This document shows positions 50,501 through 62,500 of a DNA stretch of 64,000 bases, in pieces (position 1 is the first letter of the stretch; each line of letters starts with the position of its first letter). This stretch comes from Symbiodinium natans. Lineage: Eukaryota > Sar > Dinophyceae > Suessiales > Symbiodiniaceae. The stretch covers positions 124,001 to 188,000 of the forward strand of contig CAJNDS010002685.1 of assembly GCA_905221605.1 (NCBI GenBank), in the 5' to 3' direction. Below the pieces are notes generated by a model. It had not been told where the DNA came from. It searched no databases and worked only from the letters and a program-made list of their open reading frames with translations. The translations under genes and the position numbers were made by a program.

Positions 50501-53500
50501 AGCTAAGGGTAGCAGCAGATAGCTGACTTGGGTTCTCGGATTTCCCCGTTGATGATCGTGGCATCGTGCTCCTTCTTCTGCTGCATTTTATGACGGGGCA
50601 ATCTTAGCCGCTGACTTGTGCAAAGTTGGCTGGCGATTGACGAGGAGTGGGTCACCTCAAGCGCGGCAAGCTACTTCGAAGATATGTCCAACCTCGCCGG
50701 CTGAGATTCAGACCGTCCATCAAGTGGCGGAAGACAGTCCAGGGTGGCTTTCCCGACCTCGCGCCACGTTCGACCACTAAGGACGGCTGCTCCGACATGC
50801 CATCCACCCTGGCCCCCAGCCACCTCAAGCCGTATTCACCGTATTCCTGAACCCCAAAAGTTCTAAAGTCAGGAAAAACTCCACAAGGCCTGAGCCTGAG
50901 CCTGCCGAGGTTCCAGCTTAAGGTCGGTCAGAAGCTGCTTGGCCCAGGTGTTTCTGTCGGCCTCCACACACAAACAGGGTGCATCTCCGAGCGCCATCGA
51001 AACACTTTAGGGAGACTGGGAGTCCAATTGCACGAGGCGCAACCTGCCCTTTTCCTGCAGGATGTGGGGATCGGGTCCTTTGCCGCTGTAAAGATAGCTT
51101 ACGTGCATCTTGCGTCCTGCTGCGATGGCAGCGTGCAGAGTTTGGACCGGCCACCTTCTGCTCAGAAAAGCCCCCTAAAAATGAGGGTTGGAGATATCCC
51201 AAGAACCTAGACAGTTCAAAGTCCAGGTCCAGGTTCTCAACCCTGTATTCTAGTATAGGTGTCAACCACTCACAACTGAAGAGAACAGCTGTCCTGTCGC
51301 CAGCAAGGTCAACTCCTACTTCTGAGGGCGGCGCGAAAGTGAGTCAATCCTACCGCAGTCAATGCAATGGCCGACGATTTTTTTGAGCCAGCCATCGACA
51401 ACTCCAGGCCCGTGGGCAGATACAGGCCACCCGCAGGCCCTCGAAACGGGTCAAACGATCCTCAGCTGAATCATTTCAGGGTTCATTAGCAGACGGCGTG
51501 CCAACACAGATGTTGGTTGTTTTTCCCTGTGGATCTTGCCACGCAGGGCCTTGCCAACGGATGTGTCATCGTTCGCTTGGGAAGGTGGGCACGTGTCTCA
51601 ATCACCTGGTTGAAAGTGAGTGAACGAGGGGTGCTGAAGACGTAAGCTTCAAGATGGGGTGCAAAGGCAGAGAAAGCCGGGGATGTGGGAGGATGTGCTA
51701 GGACATTTGCATGGACAAGGGTCTAAGGTGACATACCTCTGCGGCTCAATGACAGGGCTGAGCTGCGTCCTGTAACCGCTCTTGCGGCTTAGCGATTACA
51801 AAACCTGAATCTTGAGATCTTGTAGAGCGGCACAGGTCGAACTCACGGGGCCTGTGACATCTTGGCCAAGCCCAAGATGTTCTTGCTGCCGTCCGACTTG
51901 GAGATGTGCACCTGCCGGCAGACACGTCTACAGGCACATGCCATGGCGAAAAGCTTGACGGCTTTATGTTGAACGGCATGCACGCCTTACACTTCTTAGA
52001 CTCTGCTGATGCGTTTTCGTCGAAAGGTGTCGTCTTTGTCGGACACGATTCCGGCCACACAAATGCTGGCATGCCTTGAACGTGGCTCCTGATATAGCCA
52101 CCAATCATTGGCGAGCTTCCGTTCTGCAGACTGACATGTTCTACGCCGGGTTTTCGAAACCGATCGCTGTGCGCGAGCTGATACCCATCTCACATCTTTT
52201 GCAAAATGCCGACCCAGAGATATTACCGCGAAATCACCTTGGCCTGGTCATGTGCCTTTTCAGACTTTGACTTCGATGACGGTTTTCGGGCGTGCAGGGT
52301 GTGACGGGAACCGAAAAAGCCCTATGTGGGAGCCCTGTTCCAAGCCCCAGCCAGGACGTTGCAACATGAGCCAGGGGGGCGGCCACCTTAAACTGCTGGG
52401 ATCATCTGCGAATGCACAAAGATCGATGGGGGGATATGGCAGTTTAAGGGATGGGAACAAAAAGAAGAAACAGAAGACTTGAGTGCTGCTAACCGTATTT
52501 GCACCACACGCGCGGGAAGAGACCCTGTATAGAGGCAGGAACCCGAACCCGAACTCCCCCCAAAACCCGAAACCCGGCACAAGTGTGCCTCGGCGGCTCC
52601 AGGATATTCATTACCTCGTTCTACGAGGCTGCGCAGCCACTCGATATTGAAGGGGGTGGCGACCTCCGGCAGCGAAGAGAGCCCCCGGCCCCTCCTCTAC
52701 ACCCGTGCGTGAAACTGTGCTTCGCGACACACTTCACATCGCTTCACCTCTGGGTAGAAGAGGTTCGAAGCAATGTCCAGAGGCACGCCGATCCTCGAGC
52801 ACTAGAAGATGCTTGGGAGCTTCTTGGGCAGTCCGGGCTGCATGGCACATTGCTCTTGAATCATGGCTGGACATCAAGTGGCATCATTTGTGGGCAAGTC
52901 TAGGGCCTAGGTCAAATGTTCCAGCTTCAGTGCATGCTTTGCTTTCGTCTCTTCGAAGCTGCTGGGTTTCACTGGCATGGGGGGGCGTTGTCATAAGACT
53001 TCACGCCCTTGGCAAGCCCCGAGCTGCAAACTCCTCCACCTTGAAGCACCTACGTAACCACCAGGCCCAGAAATTCCCTAAACGTGCCCACTCTGAGGCA
53101 TGTGCTCCGAGGGCTCGATGTTGGGATCGGGTGAGATGACGGACCGGGCCGCAAAATTCACGCCTCTTGCAGAAAAAGGAGTAGCGACCGCGCATCATCG
53201 ACCCTACTTTGATGTGGGGAAAAACGAGCCTCCACTGTTGTTTGTGCTTTTTCTTTTTTTGGGGGGGTGGCACCGGCCACCCAATGAGGATGAGTGGCAT
53301 GGGCACAGAAAAAATTGGAAGAAGGGCCAGCTCTACGCGAATTGTTTGCGAAATCAAAACAACCAGGCCCAGAAGAAAATATCTCAGCATGCTTTTGTTA
53401 CAAGCTCTTTATGCTTCCTCCCGAAATTCAATTGTGAATGTGAGGGTGGCCAAGTCCTATCTGGTCATCCTTACTCACACCACCTTCGCAACACCTGGAA

Positions 53501-56500
53501 TATGATTTATTTAAGGGTCATTGCTTCTTCCTCCGTAGTTGCTTATATTTGGTTCCCGTCTTAGAACTGATTAAGAACTTCTGAAAGAGAGGCCGGCCAG
53601 CTCCGTCTCAATTGATTTCCGAACTCACTCAAGAAGGCCCAGTGATTCTTTGAGCCTCTAAGAACAAGGCCCAAAAGAGTATTTCTGAGAGTGCGGTCAG
53701 ATCCTATTTGATGTCTTCTGAAATGACGAAGCGCAACTACAGCAAGGTTCTCTGCCCATAGATGTTGATAGGTTTTCTGCGCAGACAAACTTAAACTCAG
53801 TTTGAGATCTGATGTTAGTTCTGTGCTGTGCATGATTAAACAAAGCTAAGACTCAGAAAGCGTGTTCAGCGTTCTGTTCGTAACTGCATTATGAAAAAAA
53901 CATATCAAAGACGACAGTGTGAGATGTGCCTTAGGTGAAATAAAACATATGTTCTCGCAGTATTCCCGGATGTCGACGTTGTTTCCGTGAATCATGTTCG
54001 GGGCCTCGTTCGTATCTAAGTTGCGAGCAGGCCACGCGCGGAGTTTCCCTCCACTGAACCGGACTCATAACGACAGATTTGCATACGGTGTTATTTAACA
54101 AAAGCCGTTGGGAAGTAAATGAACCAAATAGGATGACTCCAGAAGCTCAAGCTCAATCTCGAGCAGAGGGTCGGGGGAGGGGGTTGGGAATCATGACTTG
54201 TGATGTTTTGGACTGGATTCCCACGTGCCTCAGAGACCCAAAACAAACACTCGAAAAGATCAAAGCAGTGGAGACGATGATGTTTTGGCTTTGCTTAGTC
54301 CAGAAAACCGTGCGCTTTTGGCTCTTGACTTCTTGGAGGATACCCGGTAACTCTTTGGTTTTTACATGGAAAACGAATTTCCCGGTAATCTGCTGCTAAT
54401 GGGGAACAAATACCTAGCTGTGTGGTGTTGGCTTCTCGATGTCAAAAAACAAACAAACCACAAGCATACACGGGCTCTTGGAATTTGCAAGAAAACCACA
54501 CTGACAAAACATGGGGAAACACCAACAGATCCAAAAACACGCCGAGCTCGGCCCCATCTCTGTTTAAGGTTTTGTGATGTTTAGCTTTCAGGTCTTGGGG
54601 GAGGGGGCCAGAAGGCAGGTTGCTTAAGCACCCAGCGACTCGACGAGCTGAAGGGCAAAGCAGCCAAGAAAGAGAAAAATGGGGAAGTTAATGAAACCAT
54701 GGCGTTCCATGCGCTTTTTCTCTCCCTCCGGCGTTTTCTAGGAATTACACCCTGCAAAAGTTGAAAATAATAAATCTTGCAAGTCCTGTAGGATAGACCA
54801 GTTGAGCGTTAACTCAGGTCCCGGGCAATTTGAAATATGTGCGCTACAGGAAGTCTGCTGAACGACTCCAGTTTGAGTCCCTCTGGCAGCTGGGCAGCCA
54901 GGCGCTTCCCCATCATCTTCATTCCTTGATCAAGAGTAGGCTCGACATTCGCACTGCCGACGTGGTTACAAGCATGTAGTGAAGGGCTTGTGGTGCGCAC
55001 AGAGCCAACAAGTGCATCTGCAGAGCTCATACTACGAGTACTACGAGCACATGCTGCCAAGCTGCGGAAGAGCCCCTCCTTCTTCTCGAGAAGTTGCCTC
55101 ACGCCGTCCTCCGAGAGCTTGGCATTTCTGCCACCTTGTGCTTTATCGGGGCACACTGCCCAGAAGCAGCAACATGTAATGTCTATGACGACATGTATGA
55201 AGATGTATGAGATCCAGGTCCCTTAAGATGCAGCACTGTGGCTTCAGCCATGGAGAGCAGCCTCCGCAAAAAATCTGCTATATGGGCCCCCTCCCCAAAG
55301 AGCATAGTCGCATATGAACACCCAAGCAGTTCCGACTGCTGCTCGTACTTTGCTGAAACGACTTCTGTTGGACACCCCCCGTGGAGATCACTTCTGCAGC
55401 TGGACTGAGGCGGAAAGTCCTTTCGTCCGTGCTCCGAAGTAAAAGCTGCATGGACAATTCTGAGGACTTCTCCGGTCTTACGCGAACTTGGAGGCGAGGC
55501 GACGTTACGTACGGTGAACGGCCCCAGAAGTTAAAGAGTCAAACTTGGAGATCTTTCGAGATCTTGTGGCTGAAAGAACTCATTCTAAGCGTTACCCCTC
55601 TGTCCGAACGTGAGGGTTTCGCAGGACCCCGCAGCACACTCCACAGAACACGCCTGCGTGCGTGAAATGATTGTTGGACCCAAAGCTGGCTCGGTTTGTC
55701 GCCATGCCACCACTCACTAGAATACCAAGCCCGAACCCTAACCCTGCACCACTGCCGAAACCGTGGCAGTTGCTGGCAGCGACCCCCTGGACAACCCAAG
55801 AACCAAAGCCATACGCGCTACTTATCGCCACTTTGAGAACCTGAGACCTGTTTTGTTGTAAGCCTCATTCTCAAACCCCACATGGCCGGAAGATGGAAGA
55901 TGTGAATGCATCAGATTGTTTTCCTGCACCTGTCACTTCAAGGGACGCCTTGTGCACACATGCACACATGCGACTGATCCCACATCGAGAAGAACTGAAC
56001 GTTTTGTTTCATGAGACAGGCGCTGCGATTGTGACTGCGAGGACATGTGAGGTCGTGTTGTGGAGGCGGCGGGCCTCACACGGCGGTCTTGCAGGTAACT
56101 GCCAGTTTGTTTGGAGGAGATATGGCGCCGCATGTTGATGGGCCAACATGACCTTCCTTGCAGCATCTGCAGATGTTTTGGCATTTTCGAGCTATGGACA
56201 CGGCAATATTCATTCTGGCCACCTGAACATGTCGCATCCATACTTGCCGAAGATCCCGCTGGTCCCGCGACCCTGTGGGTTCAGTGCAGTGGGCAGTGGG
56301 CAGAGGCGACCCTTGACGGTGTAAGCGCCGCTTGAAACGCAAACGGGTGCCCGTCGGCCTGTCAGTGCACAGAACATAGGCAGTTCGAACCTGAGGGCAG
56401 GGCTCTTCATCCGGTCCATGAGGGAATTGACGGCAATCCTGGTTTTCGCGGTGAAGGAAGCTGTGTTCTGAAGAATGGAATGTGTGCTCGTGTGAGTATA

Positions 56501-59500
56501 CGAATGGGTTCGCTGTAGGGCTGTTTAGGAGCCTTCAGGGCCTTCGGTGCGATTGCGGCAGTTCTGCGCTCGAGTTGAACCTGTAAACCCTGAAGACCTT
56601 CCGGTTCCAATTAGCCACAACATAGCCCATCTGACACACCCCGAAAGCCTCAACTTCCAAACCCATATAGCAACCCCACCGAGACGGCGGCTGCAAGTCA
56701 CGGACCACTTGATGAAGCTCCAGCTTGGGAGTCGCTTTGCCAGCTCCCTGCACCGAGGGTGCAAGGACTTGGGTGTCGAGGGTTTCGGGGTTTTGGGGGG
56801 GCATTTTGGGGGCATTTGCGGGGATATGGAAGGGAAAGGGGGGTGGGGTGGAGTTTGGGGGGGCGGTTTGGGCTCGGCGGTTGGTGACGGGGGGGGCAGG
56901 GGTTTGGGGGGTTTGGGCATTAGAGTTTCAGGCTGGGCGAGAACCTCTCCAAGAACCAAGGACCATGCAGAGGCTATGCAGGGCTGTGGCCGCTCGTTAT
57001 CCTTCAGGGTTGTCTAATCTTAAGGCTGACTAAGGTGCTTAGGACTTAGCAGCTTCGCAAGCCTAAAGCTGAAACTAACACTCAACCCTGAACCGCGGCA
57101 GATGTGGCCTTCCCTTTCTTCTCTGCAGCACCTGGCTGAACTGTTTCGATGACCTGCGAGGGAGGCGGCAAGCCTGACTGCAAGCCCTACCAGGATTGTC
57201 GCGGAGCCTTGGGATCTTTGAGAGCACTACGGTAGCAATGGAACCAGCCCGGAGCTTACACCAGGTCAAGGCTCAAGATGTCCAAGGGCTTTAGGCTGCA
57301 AGTGGTGTTTGCCAGCATTCAGCTCAGGGCCTGCTGGTTTGCGAGGAGGATGCCTGACGTTCCAAGGAGCTCCGGAACCGGGCAAGGGAGGCAGCATTGT
57401 CCATGCGCACATTCACGCTGAGAGCTGCGCCTTTGAAGTGCGCAGTGTGGCGATGTAAGCTGAAGCTGTTTTCATTCTCTTTGCCTCAGGGTGACGAAGG
57501 CATAGAAAATGGTGGTCAGCTGGATCCTTCTGAGAGCTTCCAGGGCAACTCAGCAACTTTTCGAGATCGAGTCGTCACACGAATCTGGGCCCCACCAACC
57601 CTGCCAAGCACTCCAAAGCCTCTAAAAGCCCCAAAACCCAACATGTCTCATGTGCGGGCCAACGCTGAGTCCCTTGCTAGCCTTCGGAGGTCGGAAACGG
57701 CTAGGGGGAACCAAGAGGTGATCCAAGAAGAAGACCTGCAGTCGGATCTCCTTTTTGTTGCTCCTTTGTAGACACCGTCTTTGACCCCGGGCCTCTTTTG
57801 GGTCTCCAGAGATCTAGGCAAGCTTCTTCGAAGCTTGCTTTTTTGAAGGAGGGCGTTGTGTCATTCAAACCCATGCCGAGCTTCCCGCATCAGGGCCGGT
57901 CTCTTTAGCTGCCGGGGCCAAGAACCTGACAAAGCACTAGCAACTTCCCCCCCACTCACGTCTGTCCAGCTTCGCTTGCATCCCAGCATATGCAGACTCG
58001 CAACTTCACGGGGGTGCTACGCGGCATGCAAAGCAACAGTGTGCGGTCACTGCACGCAAGGGCCATATTGCCGACAAGAGCTTCCGCCATCATGCTGAAG
58101 CGTTCGTCAAGTTTGGCCAAGAAGCGCTCAAAACAGGCAGTGAGGAATGCCCGCGTTCCTTCATGTCTGCTTTTCGCATTTTCGACCCTCTCGGACCAGA
58201 TCCCCAACAGATTGCAGTTTGACGGGAACCAGCCTGAAAGTTTCTCAACTGTTGACGTTGTCAGGGGACAGCCAAGGCCAAATGGAGTGCGTGCTGGGAA
58301 GATCTGGGCAGTCCTCTCATGTAAACCGAGCAGTGGCATATAGTGGCATCATGAATCCAGGCATGTCAAAAGCCTGGTGCCGAGTCTCCACTTATGCACG
58401 ATGCCATGTAGCTGTCATACACGCCGTCAGCAAATCCGAAGCATCATCTCCATCTAACCCGAACAGCATCCGTTTTTGTCCGCCGTTGCTCTTCCCTCCA
58501 CTCGTGCTCAAAGACCTTGTACACCAACCAACCAACCACACGCCCACACCTACACCCACACACGTGGAAACACCTGGACACACACACATACACATGGACA
58601 AGGCCACTCTCGAACCCAAGACGCAAGAGAGCTTGCAACATCATGCAGCCTGTGACCCTGTTATGCGGGCACAAGCACGCGAAAGAGTTTCTTTCTTTCC
58701 TGCTGACTCTAGGTCTTCGAGCTCTTGGTGAGGCATCGGCGTTCGGGCTTTAGGCACTTCAAAAGACACGATACAAGATGCTGCGAAGAATGCTGGGAAT
58801 TCCGTTTGCGCAGAATCTGGAAACCGGAGCGCCTTTCCCGAACAAGCCGGATTTGCATCTTCACATGCGCCTATCTATTTTTCACTAGTTGCTGCGGGCT
58901 ACCCGCACTGAAGGCTTTCAGCCGTCGCGGGCAGGCGAAAGCTAGCTTTGGTTCTTGTTCGTGGGTTGTCTTGAAATCAACACGTCTGTCATGCTCCAGC
59001 CCAGGCTAATGGCAGCGCGTATGCGATCCTACGCAGGTTGTTTCCTGGTTTCCCACGACGCCAAGCTCTGCACGGTCGCCATGGCTGTGCCAGGGATCCA
59101 TTTCCAGTGGCACTGGACGGACTGTTACAGCAGATCGAGAGGAAATGTCCGGTCTCAGCTTTTTTCGGAAACGCCTAACGATGGGACATGATGGGACCAT
59201 ATACCGACAGTTTCGTAGTGTACCTTTCGTCCACGAACAGATCCAAGACAAGGATGAAGCTGCACCCGGCAATGAAACGTCACAGCAGCGAAGAAGCTAA
59301 ACCAAACCAATGTGTGTGTGTGTGTATGTGTTGCGAAGATCCAGGCACTTCTCTCCGACTGCCGTCCAAAGGACCTGAAGCGAGCTGTCAAGCAACGGGC
59401 CACGAAGGTGGATCAGTAGTGCAAGTGACATAGTGTCCACACGGAAGGGCTCGCTTCAGGCAAAGCATGCCCCGATGAGGCTAGTAGAGCCTTAACTGGA

Positions 59501-62500
59501 AAGCTGTCCCACGCCCATCATGGTTACGTAGGCGGCACTCATCGCCGAATTTGGAAGATCCATGCCTTGCTAGCCAGCCTTGGAGCCTACGAATTACATT
59601 CTCAAGCCGATCACTTGTGGACATTGTAGGAAATTATAGGAATATCACCCTAAACTCAAGACACACATGCGGTCATCAGCTGTCATCATCTGCCCTCAGA
59701 CCACCTCTCGCCAAGCCGTGTTAGCTCAGCACCCTCTGCAACGACTGGTAGGCGGCCGTGAGGCCCAGTACGGAGCCTATCGAAAGGCTCAGTACTCCGA
59801 CGACAAAGTGGAAAGACCAGTGGTAGTGCTGCTCGTAGTACTCGTGGGATCTCTTCTCACAGGGAGCGGAGAGCATTTCAGCCTTCTTCTCCCCTGTGAG
59901 AACCACGGTGCTCCTCTTGCCACTGTCAGGCTCATCCTCTGCTCATCGTTACAATGATTAACCCTTTTCCGGCTTCGGATTCAGAGGTTTTTTTTGCTTT
60001 AAGCATATTTAAAAGGTCGTTCCACGAGAGCCCAATGGAATCCAGCAGTTAACAACCCGAAAAAGAAGCCCCAGTAGGAACTGAGCCCAGCATCAATGTG
60101 CATGCAAATCTCCGCATCCTCCTCATTCAAGGTCATTGCCGGTATCTCTGGAATTGATGGGCTCGGCGAGAAACGCGGAGACTGGCATGGCGAGACCCTT
60201 GGCGACATGGGAGGTGAGCTCAGGGGAGACGACAGTAGCCGCTCACGGATGACTGAGGTGGGGCTGCCTTCATGGAAGGCGCGCTCCTTCCCTGCCCGAT
60301 ACCTGAGAATCAGGATCATCACCACAGGCATGATGAAGGTCCAGAGAACCGAGCCGAAGCCAGTGGCGATCCCCACAATGGCGGTGACAGATGGGAAGAC
60401 CACGGCCAAGCTGGCGGCAGCCGACATGATGCCTTGGACTGCGTCGAAGTGAAACCCTCGAGGCCGGTCGTAGCTTCTGACTCCTAGTTCTCCTAGTTAC
60501 TCACCAAACCCGCACCTTGGTAACGTTGTTGCAAGCAAGCGCTCAAACAATTTCACCAACTTTCTAAGATGTATGCGTTTGTATACTAAGTATGCCCCCA
60601 AGATGCAGGCAGTGTGCAGCACACGCATGCTGCTGCTGATCGGCCCCGGTGGAACCTGCGGGCGGGCAACTGGCACCGATCGGGGCCTGGGCCGGCCGAG
60701 CAGCGTCAGGAGGCCGTTCCTCGACTGCTCCGCTCCGCTCCGCTGCTTTCTGACGCGCGGGGTTTATTGGGAACGCCTTCCTATAAAACTGTTACAAGGA
60801 AGCGTTCAGCAAGCAATGTGTGCTCAAGATCACCCAGACTCCTGAAGAAGCGGGCCACGGCTTGAAATAAAGCCCGCCAGGCTCTGAGGACCTCCGGGAA
60901 CTGATCCCGTGCAGGCTGCACACCCAGAGGGAGTGCCACAAGCAAGCTGCAGCCTGTCAAGAGCTGCGCCAGCGAGGCTGCCCGGTGGTCCTTGGGGTAG
61001 GCGAGGAGGATGTTCTCTGGGGTCGTGGCCCCATGCGCGACAATCCCGCAAGATGCCACAACTGCATACATCAGTGAGAGCGCAGTGCAAGACCGCAACA
61101 AGACCTTGTTCACCCTCCGGCTGTCAGAGTTGTGAAGCTGCCTGTAGACAGGTATCGCCACATGCTGGCAGTACAAGGCGCTCAGAACTATGGACCAGGT
61201 TTGGGGAAGCACGTGCAAAGTGCTTGTGCCGCGGCCATGCATGATCACCTCGACATTCTCCTCGCCCGGCTTTGGACCACCCATCGCTCCGCTCACAACA
61301 AGGGTTGCCATAAAGGCCAGGCTAAAAAAGGAAACCATGGTGACGTGGCGAAGGACTGACAGATCACGACTGGCAGATGCGGGAAATGCCATGCACACGA
61401 CGATCATTGCCATCCGCGGCTTGGAAAAGCCGCCGAAGACGGAAGGAAGGACGCGTGGCAAAAGGTCAGAGAGGAACTTAATGAATGATGCCTGCCCGCA
61501 CAAGGCCTCACCGACCATCAAGCACGCCAGTGCTCGGCCCGCTGATGGCCCTAGCACGGCGGACGCACTCTTCGCATACGAGTCACAGCCGGTGATGTGT
61601 GAGATGGTCATAATCAGCCGGAGCGAAGTGGCCAGGCAGTACGTCCCAAAAAACAACGTCAGCAATCCCAGCGGGAGCCCTACGAGGCTGAAGGCGTAGG
61701 GCAGCAGAAGCACGCCAGAGCCAATAGCCGCCGACATCAAAGTGAAGATGGAGCCCCTCAAGGACCCACGCCTCATGGGACCCAGGGTTCGTCGAACCCA
61801 CGTGGGGGATCCATCGGAGCCATCCCCTGTCATGGCGAAGCCACACGGCCCAGGCCTATAGAGCTGTTGAGTTAGGGCACTGCTCCAGTCAAGCCCTGTC
61901 AAGCATCCCTAAAGCATCCTAAAGCCGAGGATTTCTGCAGCCATGCTTCTGAACTGGAAATCCCAAGCCCTCCTCTGAGTCAGCTTTTCGGCTTGAACTG
62001 ATCATTGCGGTGTGAGCCCACGAGAAGAGGCGTGACAGCTACCGCAGAAACGCAGAAACACTGAAACCGACACAACTGCCGGGAAATCTTGCCATACATA
62101 CCTTTGCGTACGACTGTGCTGATGTCAAGAGGCCCCGCGGCCTGACTCCTAAAGCCCTAAAGAGCACTCGATGCAAGGGGTCCCTCTGCCTGCCTCAAGG
62201 CTCTTTCTTCATTTTTCCACAGCTGCCTGCAGGACAACCATGACACGACTGCGCATGCCGAGTGTTGCATTGTTTTGGCATCTACGGGTGCCATCCAGAA
62301 TGGCCATCGGCCACGGCACTCCCTGAGGAACTGCGATATCGATTTGATGGGGGTCTCAGGGCTTCCTGCCATCGAATGCCTAAACTCAAGCTCCTGGGAA
62401 GTCTGGAATATTCCTTCCCACTTGAGGGAGTGGGGGACTGAATTGGAGCACTTTATCATATAGAGATTGCAGAAAGATATCACATGTACCTATATATACA

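Noticed and set aside
53010-53050. A frame reading [14 protein letters not shown] as the RPA1 exon after NIEPSE
   Set aside because: The exon at 52748-52793 ([15 protein letters not shown]) matches the family far better and has the right phase.
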